63,736 nt of DNA from an uncultured Geobacter sp. (GCA_937860145.1 CALMBF010000133.1:1-63736), one strand, 5' to 3'; shown: positions 26,008 to 35,194, numbered from the stretch's first letter. The notes: generated by a model not told the origin, from the letters alone. Translations and numbers: made by a program.

Positions 26008-27428
26008 AAGTCCTGCTGGTACGAGTACCGATACAGACGTGTGAGGTAATGAAGCAGGTGACGTTTACCTACTTCGCCGAGCCGGTCGGGCTTCATTACT
26101 TGGCTGACGCGCTTGCCGCGGCGGGGATGGATTCCACGGTCCATGACATGTTTCTGGATGCCGACCCGGAATCGTTCATGGCTGCAGTTGCCGCCTACCG
26201 TCCCGATGTCGTCGGGTTCAGCAGCCTGATCCTGGGCTATGACAACGTGGGGCTGCTGTCGGGCCTTCTCAAAGCCGGGTTCCCGAACGTGACGACGGTG
26301 GTGGGCGGCCCCTGCACGTTCATGCCTTCCCGTGTGCTGATGGAGCAGGGGACCACCATCGATTACCTTATAAAAGGGGAAGGGGAGGAGTTGTTTCCCC
26401 GACTCTGCAGGGTACTATCCGGTTGCACATCGGAGGAGCTTGCCGGTATCGACGGCCTTGCCTGGCGGGATGGCGGAATGATCGTGGAGAATCGGCGAAA
26501 GCATTTCATCGACCCGGCTGCCATCAGCTATCCCCTCGACCGGTACCTGGATTACAACGATGCCATGGAAGGCTCCATCATGACCGTCATGATGGGGAAG
26601 CCGCCCATCGCCTTCATCGAAGCGTCACGGGGGTGCCCATTCCGGTGCAGTTTCTGCGGCGTCCACGAGCCGTACCGCACCCGGCCGCCGGAAAAGGTCG
26701 TCGCGGAGATGGGGGAGTTGTATCGCCGGCATGGGGTCAGGAAGTTCGTATTCGGCGACTACACCCTGACCGCCGATCGAGCGCATGCGGAGCGGCTCTT
26801 TCAGCTGATAATCGACAGCGGGCTTCGCGTTGAATGGGGGTGCGACACCCGGGTGGACTGCGTCTCGCCGGAGCTGCTCAAGCTCATGAAGCGGGCGGGG
26901 TGCAGGGTCATCTTCTATGGGGTGGAATCCTTCCACCAGGAGACCTTGGACATCTACAACAAGCGAACTGATCCGGCGACCATCGAGCAGGCGCTCCGGG
27001 ACACCCGCCGGGCAGGGATACAGTCTCTCGCCTACATGATGCTCGGTGCCCCGGGGGAGACCAGGGAGATGATCCGGGAGAACTCGGCCACGCTGAATAG
27101 CCTGGGGGTCGACTATGCCTTGGCCGGTATCGCCCGGCTCTTTTGCGGGACCCCGCTGTTCGAGCGTGCAGTGGAGCGGGGGGTGATCGACCGGCGGCAC
27201 GGGGAGGAGTGCTGCCTGACCGGGCAGATCGACTGGATCCCGGTCTACGAGGAAACTCTCACCTATGCCGAGATGAAGGAACTGGAAGCGGAGGTGGTGA
27301 AGAAGTTCTACTATCGGCCGGGGTATGTCTGGCAAAGGCTGCGGGGGGTGCGGGACGCTGTGGAGTTTTGGCGGATGTCGCGGTTTCTCGCCCGTTTCAC
27401 CGTCAGTCGATTTTCCCGTGCCTGCTGA
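26004..27428 (+). CDS. B12-binding-domain radical SAM protein
   Basis: The 474-residue protein has an N-terminal cobalamin-binding-like domain (VLLVRVP, AAYRPDVVGFSSL, VVGGP, IKGEGEE) and a radical SAM domain with CPFRCSFC near residues 212-219. A HIV-type Elp3-like core (VIFYGVESF, YMMLGAPGETREM) follows. Many such class B enzymes methylate unreactive carbon or phosphorus. Coupled by ATGA to the second arsM-like gene, it may alkylate arsenic or modify an organoarsenical. It is not a standard member of arsenosugar clusters as far as I recall. Confidence 0.8.
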   Translation: MKVLLVRVPIQTCEVMKQVTFTYFAEPVGLHYLADALAAAGMDSTVHDMFLDADPESFMAAVAAYRPDVVGFSSLILGYDNVGLLSGLLKAGFPNVTTVVGGPCTFMPSRVLMEQGTTIDYLIKGEGEELFPRLCRVLSGCTSEELAGIDGLAWRDGGMIVENRRKHFIDPAAISYPLDRYLDYNDAMEGSIMTVMMGKPPIAFIEASRGCPFRCSFCGVHEPYRTRPPEKVVAEMGELYRRHGVRKFVFGDYTLTADRAHAERLFQLIIDSGLRVEWGCDTRVDCVSPELLKLMKRAGCRVIFYGVESFHQETLDIYNKRTDPATIEQALRDTRRAGIQSLAYMMLGAPGETREMIRENSATLNSLGVDYALAGIARLFCGTPLFERAVERGVIDRRHGEECCLTGQIDWIPVYEETLTYAEMKELEAEVVKKFYYRPGYVWQRLRGVRDAVEFWRMSRFLARFTVSRFSRAC

Positions 27429-27526
27429 GGGGGGTGGATCATGTGCTGGTCAGGTATCTCTTTACCCGGTTGTGAGGGGATTTCCTCATTACGGGACAGG
27501 GCGAAACGTGGAAAGGAGTCGAGTTC

Positions 27527-27862
27527 ATGGAAGAATTCTATTACTCCCCGGAAGACTTGGGGAAGTTCGGTGATATCGGTAAGGATGCACCGGATCTGGC
27601 GCAGAAGTTTTTCGACTATTACGGTGCGGTTTTTGCCGAGGGGGCGCTGACGGAGCGGGAAAAGTCGCTGATCGCCCTTGCCGTCGCCCACACGGTGCAG
27701 TGCCCATACTGCATCGACGCCTACACCCGAGCCTGTCTCGAAAAGGGATCGAATCTCGGCGAAATGACCGAGGCGCTCCACGTGGCTGCGGCCATCCGGG
27801 GCGGAGCGTCACTGGTACATGGTGTTCAGATGAGGAAGGTGGCCGAAAAACTGTCGTTGTGA
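27527..27862 (+). CDS. carboxymuconolactone decarboxylase/AhpD-like protein of arsenosugar clusters
   Basis: The 111-residue protein has the AhpD-type core with H55, C59 and C62 (AHTVQCPYCIDAYTRAC), plus C70. This redox CxxC is typical of peroxidase-like CMD proteins. A family of this size, known from arsenosugar or selenium-related radical SAM loci, accompanies ArsS; the gene lies 161 bases before arsS here. It may protect or reduce As(III) intermediates. Some relatives are selenoproteins, but all three positions are Cys codons here. Confidence 0.85.
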   Translation: MEEFYYSPEDLGKFGDIGKDAPDLAQKFFDYYGAVFAEGALTEREKSLIALAVAHTVQCPYCIDAYTRACLEKGSNLGEMTEALHVAAAIRGGASLVHGVQMRKVAEKLSL

Positions 27863-27870
27863 CGATTGGG

Positions 27871-27988
27871 GGCTGTGGCTTTCACGCCATCTCGCCGCCG
27901 TCCTCGTCGCTCCCTTGTGCGACGTAGCGCTGCTACGCCTCCGCGGTTGCTCCTTCGGGTGCGACGATCTGGCGCAAAATCCGCAGCC
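27871..27988. repeat. 118-base palindromic intergenic element
   Basis: The outer arms GGCTGTGGCTTTCACGCC (from 27871) and the reverse complement of its other end, GGCTGCGGATTTTGCGCC (ending 27988), match at most positions, and a perfect inner palindrome GTAGCGCTGCTAC lies near the centre. It fills most of the gap between the CMD gene and arsS. It looks like a dispersed REP/BIME-like element; only one copy is in the window, so its repeat status is inferred. Confidence 0.55.
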
Positions 27989-28023
27989 CTGTTGCGCCGC
28001 ACCATTTATAAAAGAGGAATTGT

Positions 28024-29004
28024 ATGGGAACTGACAAGCCGGGATTGGACATGGATACTTTTTCGACAACACTCCTGAAGCACGGGTTGTCTCTGCATCA
28101 CGACGTGACGGAAACGCTGCAGGTAAACGTCGGAAAGCTGTGCAACATGGCCTGTCGTCACTGCCACCATGAAGCGGGGCCGGATTGCTCCGAGATCATG
28201 AGCCGCGACACGATGGAGGAGGTGGTCGCCTACGCGCGTCGCGCCCGGTTCAAAACAGTCGACATCACCGGAGGGGCTCCGGAACTGGTGCCGCATATCG
28301 AGTATCTTGTCGGGAACCTCGCCCCGCTGGCCCCGAGGGTTCTCTTTCGCACCAATTTGACCGCGATGTGGGATCACCGTCGCGACTGGCTGCCGCAGCT
28401 TCTCAAGATGCATCGCGTAGAGCTTGTCGCCTCGCTTCCTTCCCTCAACGCGGGCCAGGCGGCGTCCCAACGTGGGACGGGAACCCTGGAAAAGAGTCTG
28501 GCCATGTTGCGGTTTCTGAATGAACTGGGGTTCGGCCGGGAAGGAAGCGGCCTCCTGCTCCAGCTGATAGTCAATCCGTCCGGCGCATTTCTGCCACCGG
28601 GGCAGCGCCAGCAGGAAATCAAGTTTCGCCATGACCTGCACCGCAAGGAGGGGATCGTCTTCAACGACCTCCTCACCATCGCTAATGTCCCGTTGGGACG
28701 CTTTCGCAGGTGGCTCGAATCCTCCGGGAACTTCAGCGGCTACATGGAGAAGCTTTCGTCTTCGTTCAATCCGGCAACGGTGCCGAATTTGATGTGCCGA
28801 TCACAGGTTACGGTCAGTTGGGACGGGTATGTCCACGATTGTGATTTCAACGTTGCTGACGGGTTGTGGCATGGTCCGCACAGACTTCATATTTCCTCGA
28901 TGCCCGGAGGACCCATCCCCGGCGCCCCCATCGCCACCGGAGAGCACTGTTTCGCCTGCACGGCAGGGGCCGGATCATCATGTGGCGGCGCGTTGGCCGC
29001 TTGA
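28024..29004 (+). CDS. arsS: arsenosugar biosynthesis radical SAM protein ArsS
   Basis: The 326-residue radical SAM protein has CNMACRHC (C40, C44, C47) with HHEAGP directly after, DITGGAPEL for SAM binding, SFNPATVPNLMCR, a DGYVHDCDFN segment and the tail CFACTAGAGSSCGG. This set marks the TIGR04167/ArsS family. ArsS joins the 5'-deoxyadenosyl group of SAM to dimethylated arsenic, giving the arsenosugar precursor. AGAGGAAT precedes the start. Relatives with selenocysteine exist, but the codons here are Cys. Confidence 0.9.
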   Translation: MGTDKPGLDMDTFSTTLLKHGLSLHHDVTETLQVNVGKLCNMACRHCHHEAGPDCSEIMSRDTMEEVVAYARRARFKTVDITGGAPELVPHIEYLVGNLAPLAPRVLFRTNLTAMWDHRRDWLPQLLKMHRVELVASLPSLNAGQAASQRGTGTLEKSLAMLRFLNELGFGREGSGLLLQLIVNPSGAFLPPGQRQQEIKFRHDLHRKEGIVFNDLLTIANVPLGRFRRWLESSGNFSGYMEKLSSSFNPATVPNLMCRSQVTVSWDGYVHDCDFNVADGLWHGPHRLHISSMPGGPIPGAPIATGEHCFACTAGAGSSCGGALAA

Positions 29005-29060
29005 TCTGGAGCAGTTCCGGTGCATTTTAGAATAACACTCAATAAATGGAGGTCGTACAG

Positions 29061-30512
29061 ATGTTTAAGTTGAAAGATCAGACCCTGTTCCGCCAGCACT
29101 GTTACATCAACGGACAGTGGCTCAGTGCCGATGACGGAGGGACCATCGCGGTCAATAACCCTGCCACCGGCGAGATCATCGGGACAGTCCCCAGGATGGG
29201 AGCAGCCGAGACCCGTGCCGCCATTGAGGCAGCAAATGCCGCCTTTCCCGCCTGGCGGGCAAGGACCGCTGCCGAGCGCTCTACTATCCTGCGGCGCTGG
29301 TTTGAGTTGATGATGGAAAACCAGGAGGACCTGGCGATCCTGATGACCGCCGAGCAGGGAAAGCCTCTGGCGGAATCCCGCGGCGAAATCGCCTATGCAG
29401 CTTCATTCATCGAGTGGTTTGCCGAGGAAGGGAAACGTGTCTATGGGGACATCATCCCTCCCCATGAAAAGGACAAACGGATTGTCGTGATCAAGGAACC
29501 TATCGGTGTCTGTGCCGCCGTCACTCCCTGGAACTTTCCGTCCGCCATGGTCACCCGCAAGGCCGGGCCTGCCCTGGCTGTTGGCTGCACCATGGTTCTC
29601 AAGCCGGCCAGCATGACCCCCTATTCAGCCCTGGCACTGGCTGTCCTTGCGGAGCGGGCCGGAATTCCCGCCGGGGTGTTCAGCGTCGTTACCGGTGCGT
29701 CGGGCGCCATCGGCGGTGAGATGACCGCGAACCCGATTGTACGCAAGCTTACCTTTACCGGTTCAACGGAAATCGGCAAGCAACTCATCGAGCAGTGCGC
29801 CGGAACGGTTAAGAAGCTCGCGCTCGAGTTGGGGGGGAACGCGCCCTTCATAGTCTTTGACGATGCCGATCTCGACGCGGCAGTGGAAGGGGCACTCATC
29901 TCCAAGTACCGGAACACGGGCCAGACCTGCGTTTGCACCAACCGTTTCCTGGTGCAGGACAGCGTTTACGATGACTTTGCCGCCAAACTCGTGGCTGCTG
30001 TCGAGAAGATGAAGGTCGGTGACGGCCTGCTTGGAGAGACCCAGCAGGGGCCGTTGATTGACATAAACGCGGTAGAGAAGGTCGAAGAGCATGTCGCCGA
30101 TGCACTTGCCAAAGGAGCGAAGCTTCTTTGCGGAGGCAGGCGGCATCCGCTCGGAGGTTCCTTCTACGAGCCGACGGTCCTGGCCGATGTGACCCCGGAT
30201 ATGGCGGTAGCCAGCGAAGAGACTTTCGGCCCTATTGCCCCTCTGTTCCGCTTCACGACCGAGGAGGAGGCGATCCGGATGGCCAACGACACCGAGTTCG
30301 GCCTCGCTTCCTACTTCTACAGCCGGGACAACGCCCGCATCTGGAGAATTGCCGAATCGATAGAGTACGGGATTGTCGGCATCAATACTGGGCTGATCTC
30401 GACGGCGGTGGCGCCGTTCGGCGGGATAAAGGAGTCTGGCTTCGGCCGCGAGGGGTCCAAGTACGGGGTCGATGATTTTCTGGAGATCAAGTACCTCTGC
30501 ATGGGAGTGTAG
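29061..30512 (+). CDS. gabD: NAD(P)-dependent succinate-semialdehyde-type dehydrogenase
   Basis: The 483-residue aldehyde dehydrogenase has PWNFPSAMVTRKAGPALA, the NAD-loop FTGSTEIGK, catalytic Glu in LELGGNAPF and catalytic Cys in NTGQTCVC. AEQGKPLAESRGEI and the C-terminal PFGGIKESGFGREGS are typical of GabD. The CVC pair near the active site matches redox-sensitive SSADHs. The start at 29061 follows GGAGG. It ends the arsenic cluster or begins a separate unit; a link with arsenic is not evident. Confidence 0.8.
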   Translation: MFKLKDQTLFRQHCYINGQWLSADDGGTIAVNNPATGEIIGTVPRMGAAETRAAIEAANAAFPAWRARTAAERSTILRRWFELMMENQEDLAILMTAEQGKPLAESRGEIAYAASFIEWFAEEGKRVYGDIIPPHEKDKRIVVIKEPIGVCAAVTPWNFPSAMVTRKAGPALAVGCTMVLKPASMTPYSALALAVLAERAGIPAGVFSVVTGASGAIGGEMTANPIVRKLTFTGSTEIGKQLIEQCAGTVKKLALELGGNAPFIVFDDADLDAAVEGALISKYRNTGQTCVCTNRFLVQDSVYDDFAAKLVAAVEKMKVGDGLLGETQQGPLIDINAVEKVEEHVADALAKGAKLLCGGRRHPLGGSFYEPTVLADVTPDMAVASEETFGPIAPLFRFTTEEEAIRMANDTEFGLASYFYSRDNARIWRIAESIEYGIVGINTGLISTAVAPFGGIKESGFGREGSKYGVDDFLEIKYLCMGV

Positions 30513-30560
30513 CCTCTCCGGAGTCGGCTAATTATGCACTGAACTTATTGAGGGAGATTT

Positions 30561-31208
30561 ATGGCAAAAGAGCCGATGAAAATAAAGAGGGCTGAAAAAT
30601 GCAACCACATCATTGAAATTGCCACGGAAGTTTTTTCGGAAAAGGGTTTTCACGGTGCTCTGACCGATGAAATTGCCGAGCGCGCCGGAGTAAACAAGCA
30701 GAGCATGTACTACTATATCGGTGATAAAGAGAAGCTCTATGAAACCGTGATGAATAATTTGCTGGATCAAACAAAAATGTACCTGCGTGCGGAGCCGGAA
30801 GCCAATGAATGTCCCGAGACAAAAATAAGACGATTTATTTACGGGATGTCACAGATTGCCAAGATGCGACCGCTCCATTCGATTGTCATGAGAGAACTAT
30901 TTGCCGGGGGGGGAAACCTTCCGCAAAGTTTACGCAAAGATGTCGATAATTATCTGGAAAGTTTTGCCTCGGCTTGTTCCGAAATAACAAAGAACAACAA
31001 AGGTTTGAATGCTTCCCCGACAGTAGTGGCATGGATGGTATTTGCATTCTTTCTGCATTGGGATATCACGATGCCTTTTGTTTATGAAAGCGACGATTGC
31101 ACACAGCATGATGCGGTGGAAGCCGTGGGCAAGAACATAAATGACAAGCTGATTGATGAAGTTGAAAGGCTCGTGTTTAAGATGCTTGACAGTACTCGTT
31201 CCTTGTAA
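30561..31208 (+). CDS. TetR-family transcriptional regulator
   Basis: The 215-residue protein has an N-terminal TetR HTH (IIEIATEVFSEKGFHGALTDEIAERAGVNKQSMYYYIGDKEKLYETVM) and a helical ligand-binding C-terminal region. A GAGGGAG site precedes the start. It directly precedes the MoaD-like and aldehyde:ferredoxin oxidoreductase genes in the same direction, so it is the likely local regulator of that operon. The ligand is unknown. Confidence 0.88.
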   Translation: MAKEPMKIKRAEKCNHIIEIATEVFSEKGFHGALTDEIAERAGVNKQSMYYYIGDKEKLYETVMNNLLDQTKMYLRAEPEANECPETKIRRFIYGMSQIAKMRPLHSIVMRELFAGGGNLPQSLRKDVDNYLESFASACSEITKNNKGLNASPTVVAWMVFAFFLHWDITMPFVYESDDCTQHDAVEAVGKNINDKLIDEVERLVFKMLDSTRSL

Positions 31209-31237
31209 CTGTTGCCCGCAAAAATAGGGAGACTTGG

Positions 31238-31462
31238 ATGGATGTTACCATAAAACTGTTTGGGCCATTTCGAATCGATCGTTTTAAGAAAGCTGTTCGC
31301 GAGTATCCCTCTGGCACATGTGTGAGTGAGATAATTGATGAACTCCGCATCCCTCTTCATCTTCTCGGGATCGTGCTTATTAATGATCTTCATGCAGGGA
31401 TTGAAGATGTGCTCAAAGATGGTGATACCGTGTGCTTGCTGCCTTTCATAGACGGAGGGTAG
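31238..31462 (+). CDS. MoaD/ThiS-like ubiquitin-fold sulfur carrier
   Basis: The 74-residue protein has the beta-grasp pattern (VTIKLFGPFR, CVSEIIDELRIP, LINDLHA, LKDGDTVCLLPFIDGG) and ends in Gly-Gly, the tail that is adenylated and thiocarboxylated. It lies just before the tungsten AOR gene, and a MoeB/ThiF-like activator is in the same operon at 34322. It therefore probably serves as an AOR-dedicated molybdopterin synthase small subunit. No moaE was seen in this operon or elsewhere in the window. Confidence 0.85.
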   Translation: MDVTIKLFGPFRIDRFKKAVREYPSGTCVSEIIDELRIPLHLLGIVLINDLHAGIEDVLKDGDTVCLLPFIDGG

Positions 31463-31514
31463 CATGAAGGGAATGTGCTCTTAAGAGGTCTACCAACTAT
31501 GAGGAGTAATCAGT

Positions 31515-33362
31515 ATGAAAGTTTTTACCACAGATCCAGTTTCAGAACCGTCTTCTGTTGTATATCTGCGCTGTACTGTCGATCTGAATAGCGCTGATGT
31601 GCGCTTCGAGGACGTTCCTTGCCGCAATCTGGAGGACGTACTTGGAGGCTTTGGCCGTTCTTTCCAAATCCTGGCTGAACGGAATATCTCTCACGCGTAT
31701 TGCGAGGGGAATCCATTGATCGTCAATACTGGCCTGTTGACCGGCACCACCGCCATGACCGGTCTGCGTACCTATTTTTCCGGGTACAGCCCGCTCAAGG
31801 AGTCAAAAAAGGGGCTGCCGGCGGCCATGTGGTCGACGGGTAGCGGGAATTTCGGCGCGAAATTCAAGTGGACCGGCCTGGATGAATTGATTTTTGAAGG
31901 CCGTTCCCCGAAACCGGTCTATGCCTTGATCACGGACACTCCTGAAGGGCCGGCGGTCGAGCTGAAACCGGCCGATCACCTGGTCGGGCTTTTTGCTCAT
32001 GACAAAATGATGGTGTTGAAGCAGGAGTATGGTGTTAATGCCCACTTCGCTGCAATCGGCCAGGCAGGGGAGCAGTGGGAGAATGTCTACATGGGTGCGG
32101 TGGCGCTTTCAACCGACAACCAGCTCAAATCCGGCGAAGACAAGATGCGTTTTGCCGGTCGCGGCGGCATGGGGAGCCTCATGGGGTACAAGAACCTCCT
32201 TGCCCTGGTGGCCCTTAGCAGAGACAAGATCAAGGCCGTTTCCCCAGAGGTCAGGAACGTCAATATCAATGTCGTCAAAGGAGGCGGTGCGGCGCGACTG
32301 CAACCGATCAGTCGCGGTGGCGGCGGCGGCACCTGGGCTGCCTACGATGTTCTGCAGGCCTTTCATGCTGTGCCGATAAACAATTTCCGGCCGCAGGGGA
32401 ACGACCTGCCGGAGAAACTGTTCCGGGAACATGTGGAAAAGGAATACGTGATTAAATCGGAAGCCTGCTATCGCTGCGGGATAACCTGCCATAACAATGT
32501 CCATGAAAAAAAGGAAGACAACAGTACTGGCAGGTTCCTGGCCAAATTCGACTATGAACCGCTCAACCTGCTGGGCACCAATATCGGTATTCATGATGCA
32601 GGACAGGCGGCCCGGCTGATCCATTTGTGCGACAACTACGGTATGGACTCCATCTCCCTGGGGGTAACCATCTCCTATCTGCTGTCCTACAATGAGCGGC
32701 ACCCCGAAAAGCCGCTGCTGAATGGGGCAACCTTTGGAGACTATGACAAGATCAAGGAGCTTGTCGAACTGGCCGGACTGGGGAAGTTGCCGGAGATTGG
32801 CCGGGGTTCCAAGCGCCTTTCCGAAAGCACTGGCGAGACTTCCTATGCGTACCACGTCAAGGGGCTGGAGTTGCCTGCTTACCAGCCGGAAACAAATCCG
32901 GGATATGCCTGGGCCATCGCCGGTGGGCATATGTCCATGGGGACGTACGGGTTGCTTACCCGCGAAGGGAAATCGGACATAGAGTCCTGGGTGGAGGGGA
33001 TTACCAGGACCAAGCTGCAGATTGTCGGCTTCGACATGATCGGTCTGTGCAAGTTTTTCGATATTACCAAAGGCATCTGCACCCAGATGGTGGTGGACTG
33101 TCTCAAGAGTGAGTTCGGCCTGGATGTGACACCGGAAGCCCTGGCCGCAGCCGTGCGCAGGGCTTTCCTGCTCGGTCTGGCTCTCGAGCTGCGACAAGGC
33201 TACGACAAGTCTGAATACACCCTGCCTGCCGAGGTATGGGAACGGCGGAACCCGAACATAAAGCTGCCCGATATAACCTCCCCGGAATTTATTGCCGAAC
33301 TCCAGAAACGGGTCTGGGAGGTCTTCGAACCGGAGTTGGAAGGACTTCTCGGTCAGCCATGA
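31515..33362 (+). CDS. aor: aldehyde:ferredoxin oxidoreductase (tungsten pterin enzyme)
   Basis: The 615-residue protein has the AOR N-terminal domain (NTGLLTGTTAMTG, GSGNFGAKFKWTG, FAGRGGMGSLMGYKNL), the [4Fe-4S] ligands C318, C321 and C325 (ACYRCGITC) and C512, and the pterin-contact region DNYGMDSISLGVT. AOR-family enzymes use a bis-pterin tungsten site to interconvert acids and aldehydes with ferredoxin. The operon adds a MoaD-like carrier, an FMN reductase-like protein and a MoeB-like enzyme. The substrate class (aliphatic versus aryl-CoA) cannot be fixed by eye. Confidence 0.9.
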   Translation: MKVFTTDPVSEPSSVVYLRCTVDLNSADVRFEDVPCRNLEDVLGGFGRSFQILAERNISHAYCEGNPLIVNTGLLTGTTAMTGLRTYFSGYSPLKESKKGLPAAMWSTGSGNFGAKFKWTGLDELIFEGRSPKPVYALITDTPEGPAVELKPADHLVGLFAHDKMMVLKQEYGVNAHFAAIGQAGEQWENVYMGAVALSTDNQLKSGEDKMRFAGRGGMGSLMGYKNLLALVALSRDKIKAVSPEVRNVNINVVKGGGAARLQPISRGGGGGTWAAYDVLQAFHAVPINNFRPQGNDLPEKLFREHVEKEYVIKSEACYRCGITCHNNVHEKKEDNSTGRFLAKFDYEPLNLLGTNIGIHDAGQAARLIHLCDNYGMDSISLGVTISYLLSYNERHPEKPLLNGATFGDYDKIKELVELAGLGKLPEIGRGSKRLSESTGETSYAYHVKGLELPAYQPETNPGYAWAIAGGHMSMGTYGLLTREGKSDIESWVEGITRTKLQIVGFDMIGLCKFFDITKGICTQMVVDCLKSEFGLDVTPEALAAAVRRAFLLGLALELRQGYDKSEYTLPAEVWERRNPNIKLPDITSPEFIAELQKRVWEVFEPELEGLLGQP

Positions 33363-34204
33363 AAAAGGTACTGGGAATAGTAGGTTCAAGGCGGAAGCTC
33401 GGGAACTGCGAGATCATGGTCAAGGAGATCAGCAGGCGTATTTCGACCCCCCATGAGCTGCGGCTTCTCCGGCTCCCGGATTTCTCCCTTGGCTACTGCA
33501 CCGGCTGCTATCGTTGCCTGGTCAAGGACTCCGGTTGCGTGTTGAAGGATGACCTGGCTCAGGTGCTGGACGAAATTACGGCAGCGGATGCCCTGATTCT
33601 GGCCGTTCCCACCTACGTACTGAGCGCGCCGGCCTGCCTGAAGACGTTTCTCGATCGTAGTATCTCTTTCTATGCCGTAGGGGAACGGCTCTGGGGGAAG
33701 CCGGCGGTCGGGATAGGGATTGCCGGCCTCGAAGGGATGGAAGGATCGACTCTTCTCGATATCGAAAAGTTTTTTGCCGTGATCAAGGCGGAAAACATGT
33801 CAAGCAGGATCATCTACGGCGCACTTCCGGGAGAGGTGATGCTTGCTCTGGAGAACGGCAGGGTTGCCGAGGAACTTGCGGCAGCACTTTTCGGTCAGGC
33901 ACCTGCTACCGAAGAGTGGAGCTGTTCTTACTGCGGAGGAAAGACCTTTCGCTTTCTTGGCGGGAACAGATTGCGCTGCATGCTCTGCAGCTGTACGGGA
34001 AACGTGACACTGAATGAGGGCGTAGCCGTTCCGGACATGGACAAAGAAGCCCATCAGTTCATGGTCGGTGAGGACGAGGCGCTGCGACACCGCGACACGC
34101 TTTTGGGCATCCGTGAGCGTTTCGAGTCCCGGAAGGGACTTTTAAAAGCGCTGGTGGGAGGTTACGCGGACGAGGGGGTATGGATTCTCCCGGGTCACCC
34201 CTGA
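33359..34204 (+). CDS. flavodoxin-fold NAD(P)H/FMN oxidoreductase with a C-terminal zinc ribbon
   Basis: The 281-residue protein begins KKVLGIVGSRRKLGNCEIMV, the FMN-loop of NADPH-dependent FMN reductases and iron-sulfur flavoproteins. CTGCYRCLVKDSGC (residues about 46-60) resembles the Cys cluster of iron-sulfur flavoproteins, and PTYVLSAPACLKTFLDR is the second FMN contact. A C-terminal CSYCGG...CMLCSC pair suggests a zinc ribbon. The start overlaps the aor stop (ATGA), so it may be the electron partner of AOR. Confidence 0.82.
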   Translation: MKKVLGIVGSRRKLGNCEIMVKEISRRISTPHELRLLRLPDFSLGYCTGCYRCLVKDSGCVLKDDLAQVLDEITAADALILAVPTYVLSAPACLKTFLDRSISFYAVGERLWGKPAVGIGIAGLEGMEGSTLLDIEKFFAVIKAENMSSRIIYGALPGEVMLALENGRVAEELAAALFGQAPATEEWSCSYCGGKTFRFLGGNRLRCMLCSCTGNVTLNEGVAVPDMDKEAHQFMVGEDEALRHRDTLLGIRERFESRKGLLKALVGGYADEGVWILPGHP

Positions 34205-34321
34205 CCGGCTACTATGCACTGCTTGCACATCTGCCAGCAAAGAGGCTCTCAAGGTAATGACATCGGTTTGTGAACGGGGCATGGTCATCCGAGCCGGTTG
34301 GCTGATGAATGAGGTAGACCC

Positions 34322-35194
34322 TTGTGTTGTGACAGTGGAAAAACGGGTGAGCTGACCGCCTTCCTTCGTGAGTCGGCACAAGGGGATCTCATCCCGTGGG
34401 CTGTTCAGGTGGCGGCTGTTGATCGATTTAATGTGCCAGTTGCCCGCGTCGAGGAGGCAATCCTGACGATGGGGCTGCTGCCGGCTCGCTATCAACGCAA
34501 TCGGCAAGGTTTCACCATCGACCAGCAGTTGAAGCTGTTTCGCAGCCGGGTGGCGGTTATCGGCTCTGGAGGCCTGGGGGGGTACGTCATAGAGGAACTG
34601 GCACGGCTGGGGATCGGAACCATAGTCGCAGTCGATCCCGATGTTTTCGTCGAGCACAACCTGAACCGCCAGCTCCTGTCCACCCCGGAGATGCTCGGCT
34701 ATCCAAAGGTGAAAGCGGCCCGGGAGAGGGTGGGGACCGTTAACCCTGCTGTCACGTTAATTGCCCATCATCTGGCGCTGACAAGGGCCAATGGCCGTCA
34801 TATCCTGAATGGTGTCGATCTGGCCGTCGATGCCCTCGACAACCTGTCTACCAGGCTCGACCTGGCCGAGGAGTGTGAAGACCTGAAGATCCCTTTGGTG
34901 CATGGTGCCATAGGGGGGTGGTATGGAGTCGTATTGTCCCAAATGCCGGGAGACCGGACTCTGCAGGAGACCTTTGCCAATATCCGGAGCAAGGGCGGCA
35001 TCGAGAAACAACTGGGTAATCCTTCATTCACACCTGCAGTTATCGCGAGCCTGGAGGTAGCCGAAGTATGCAAGATCCTCCTGGGAATCGGGGACCCTTT
35101 GCGCAAGCGAATTCTTACCGTGGACCTGCTGACCATGCAGATGGAGGATATATCGTTGATGGACACCACAAGCAACGGAGATCGGTTTAAATGA
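34322..35194 (+). CDS. MoeB/ThiF/HesA-family adenylyltransferase
   Basis: The 290-residue protein has RYQRNRQGF, the ATP-binding VAVIGSGGLGGYVIEELARLGIG, VDPDVFVEHNLNRQ and AVDALDNLSTRLDL, typical of MoeB/ThiF enzymes. About 50 helical residues precede the core. The zinc Cys pairs of E. coli MoeB are not evident. It probably activates the Gly-Gly tail of the MoaD-like protein at 31238. A TTG start at 34322, following GAGGTAG, is used; no ATG in frame lies upstream, and the 117-base gap before it shows no other feature. Confidence 0.82.
   Translation: MCCDSGKTGELTAFLRESAQGDLIPWAVQVAAVDRFNVPVARVEEAILTMGLLPARYQRNRQGFTIDQQLKLFRSRVAVIGSGGLGGYVIEELARLGIGTIVAVDPDVFVEHNLNRQLLSTPEMLGYPKVKAARERVGTVNPAVTLIAHHLALTRANGRHILNGVDLAVDALDNLSTRLDLAEECEDLKIPLVHGAIGGWYGVVLSQMPGDRTLQETFANIRSKGGIEKQLGNPSFTPAVIASLEVAEVCKILLGIGDPLRKRILTVDLLTMQMEDISLMDTTSNGDRFK

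Noticed and set aside
27527-29004. Selenocysteine use in the CMD protein or ArsS
   Set aside because: Relatives can be selenoproteins, but the matching positions here are ordinary Cys codons and no in-frame TGA interrupts the genes.
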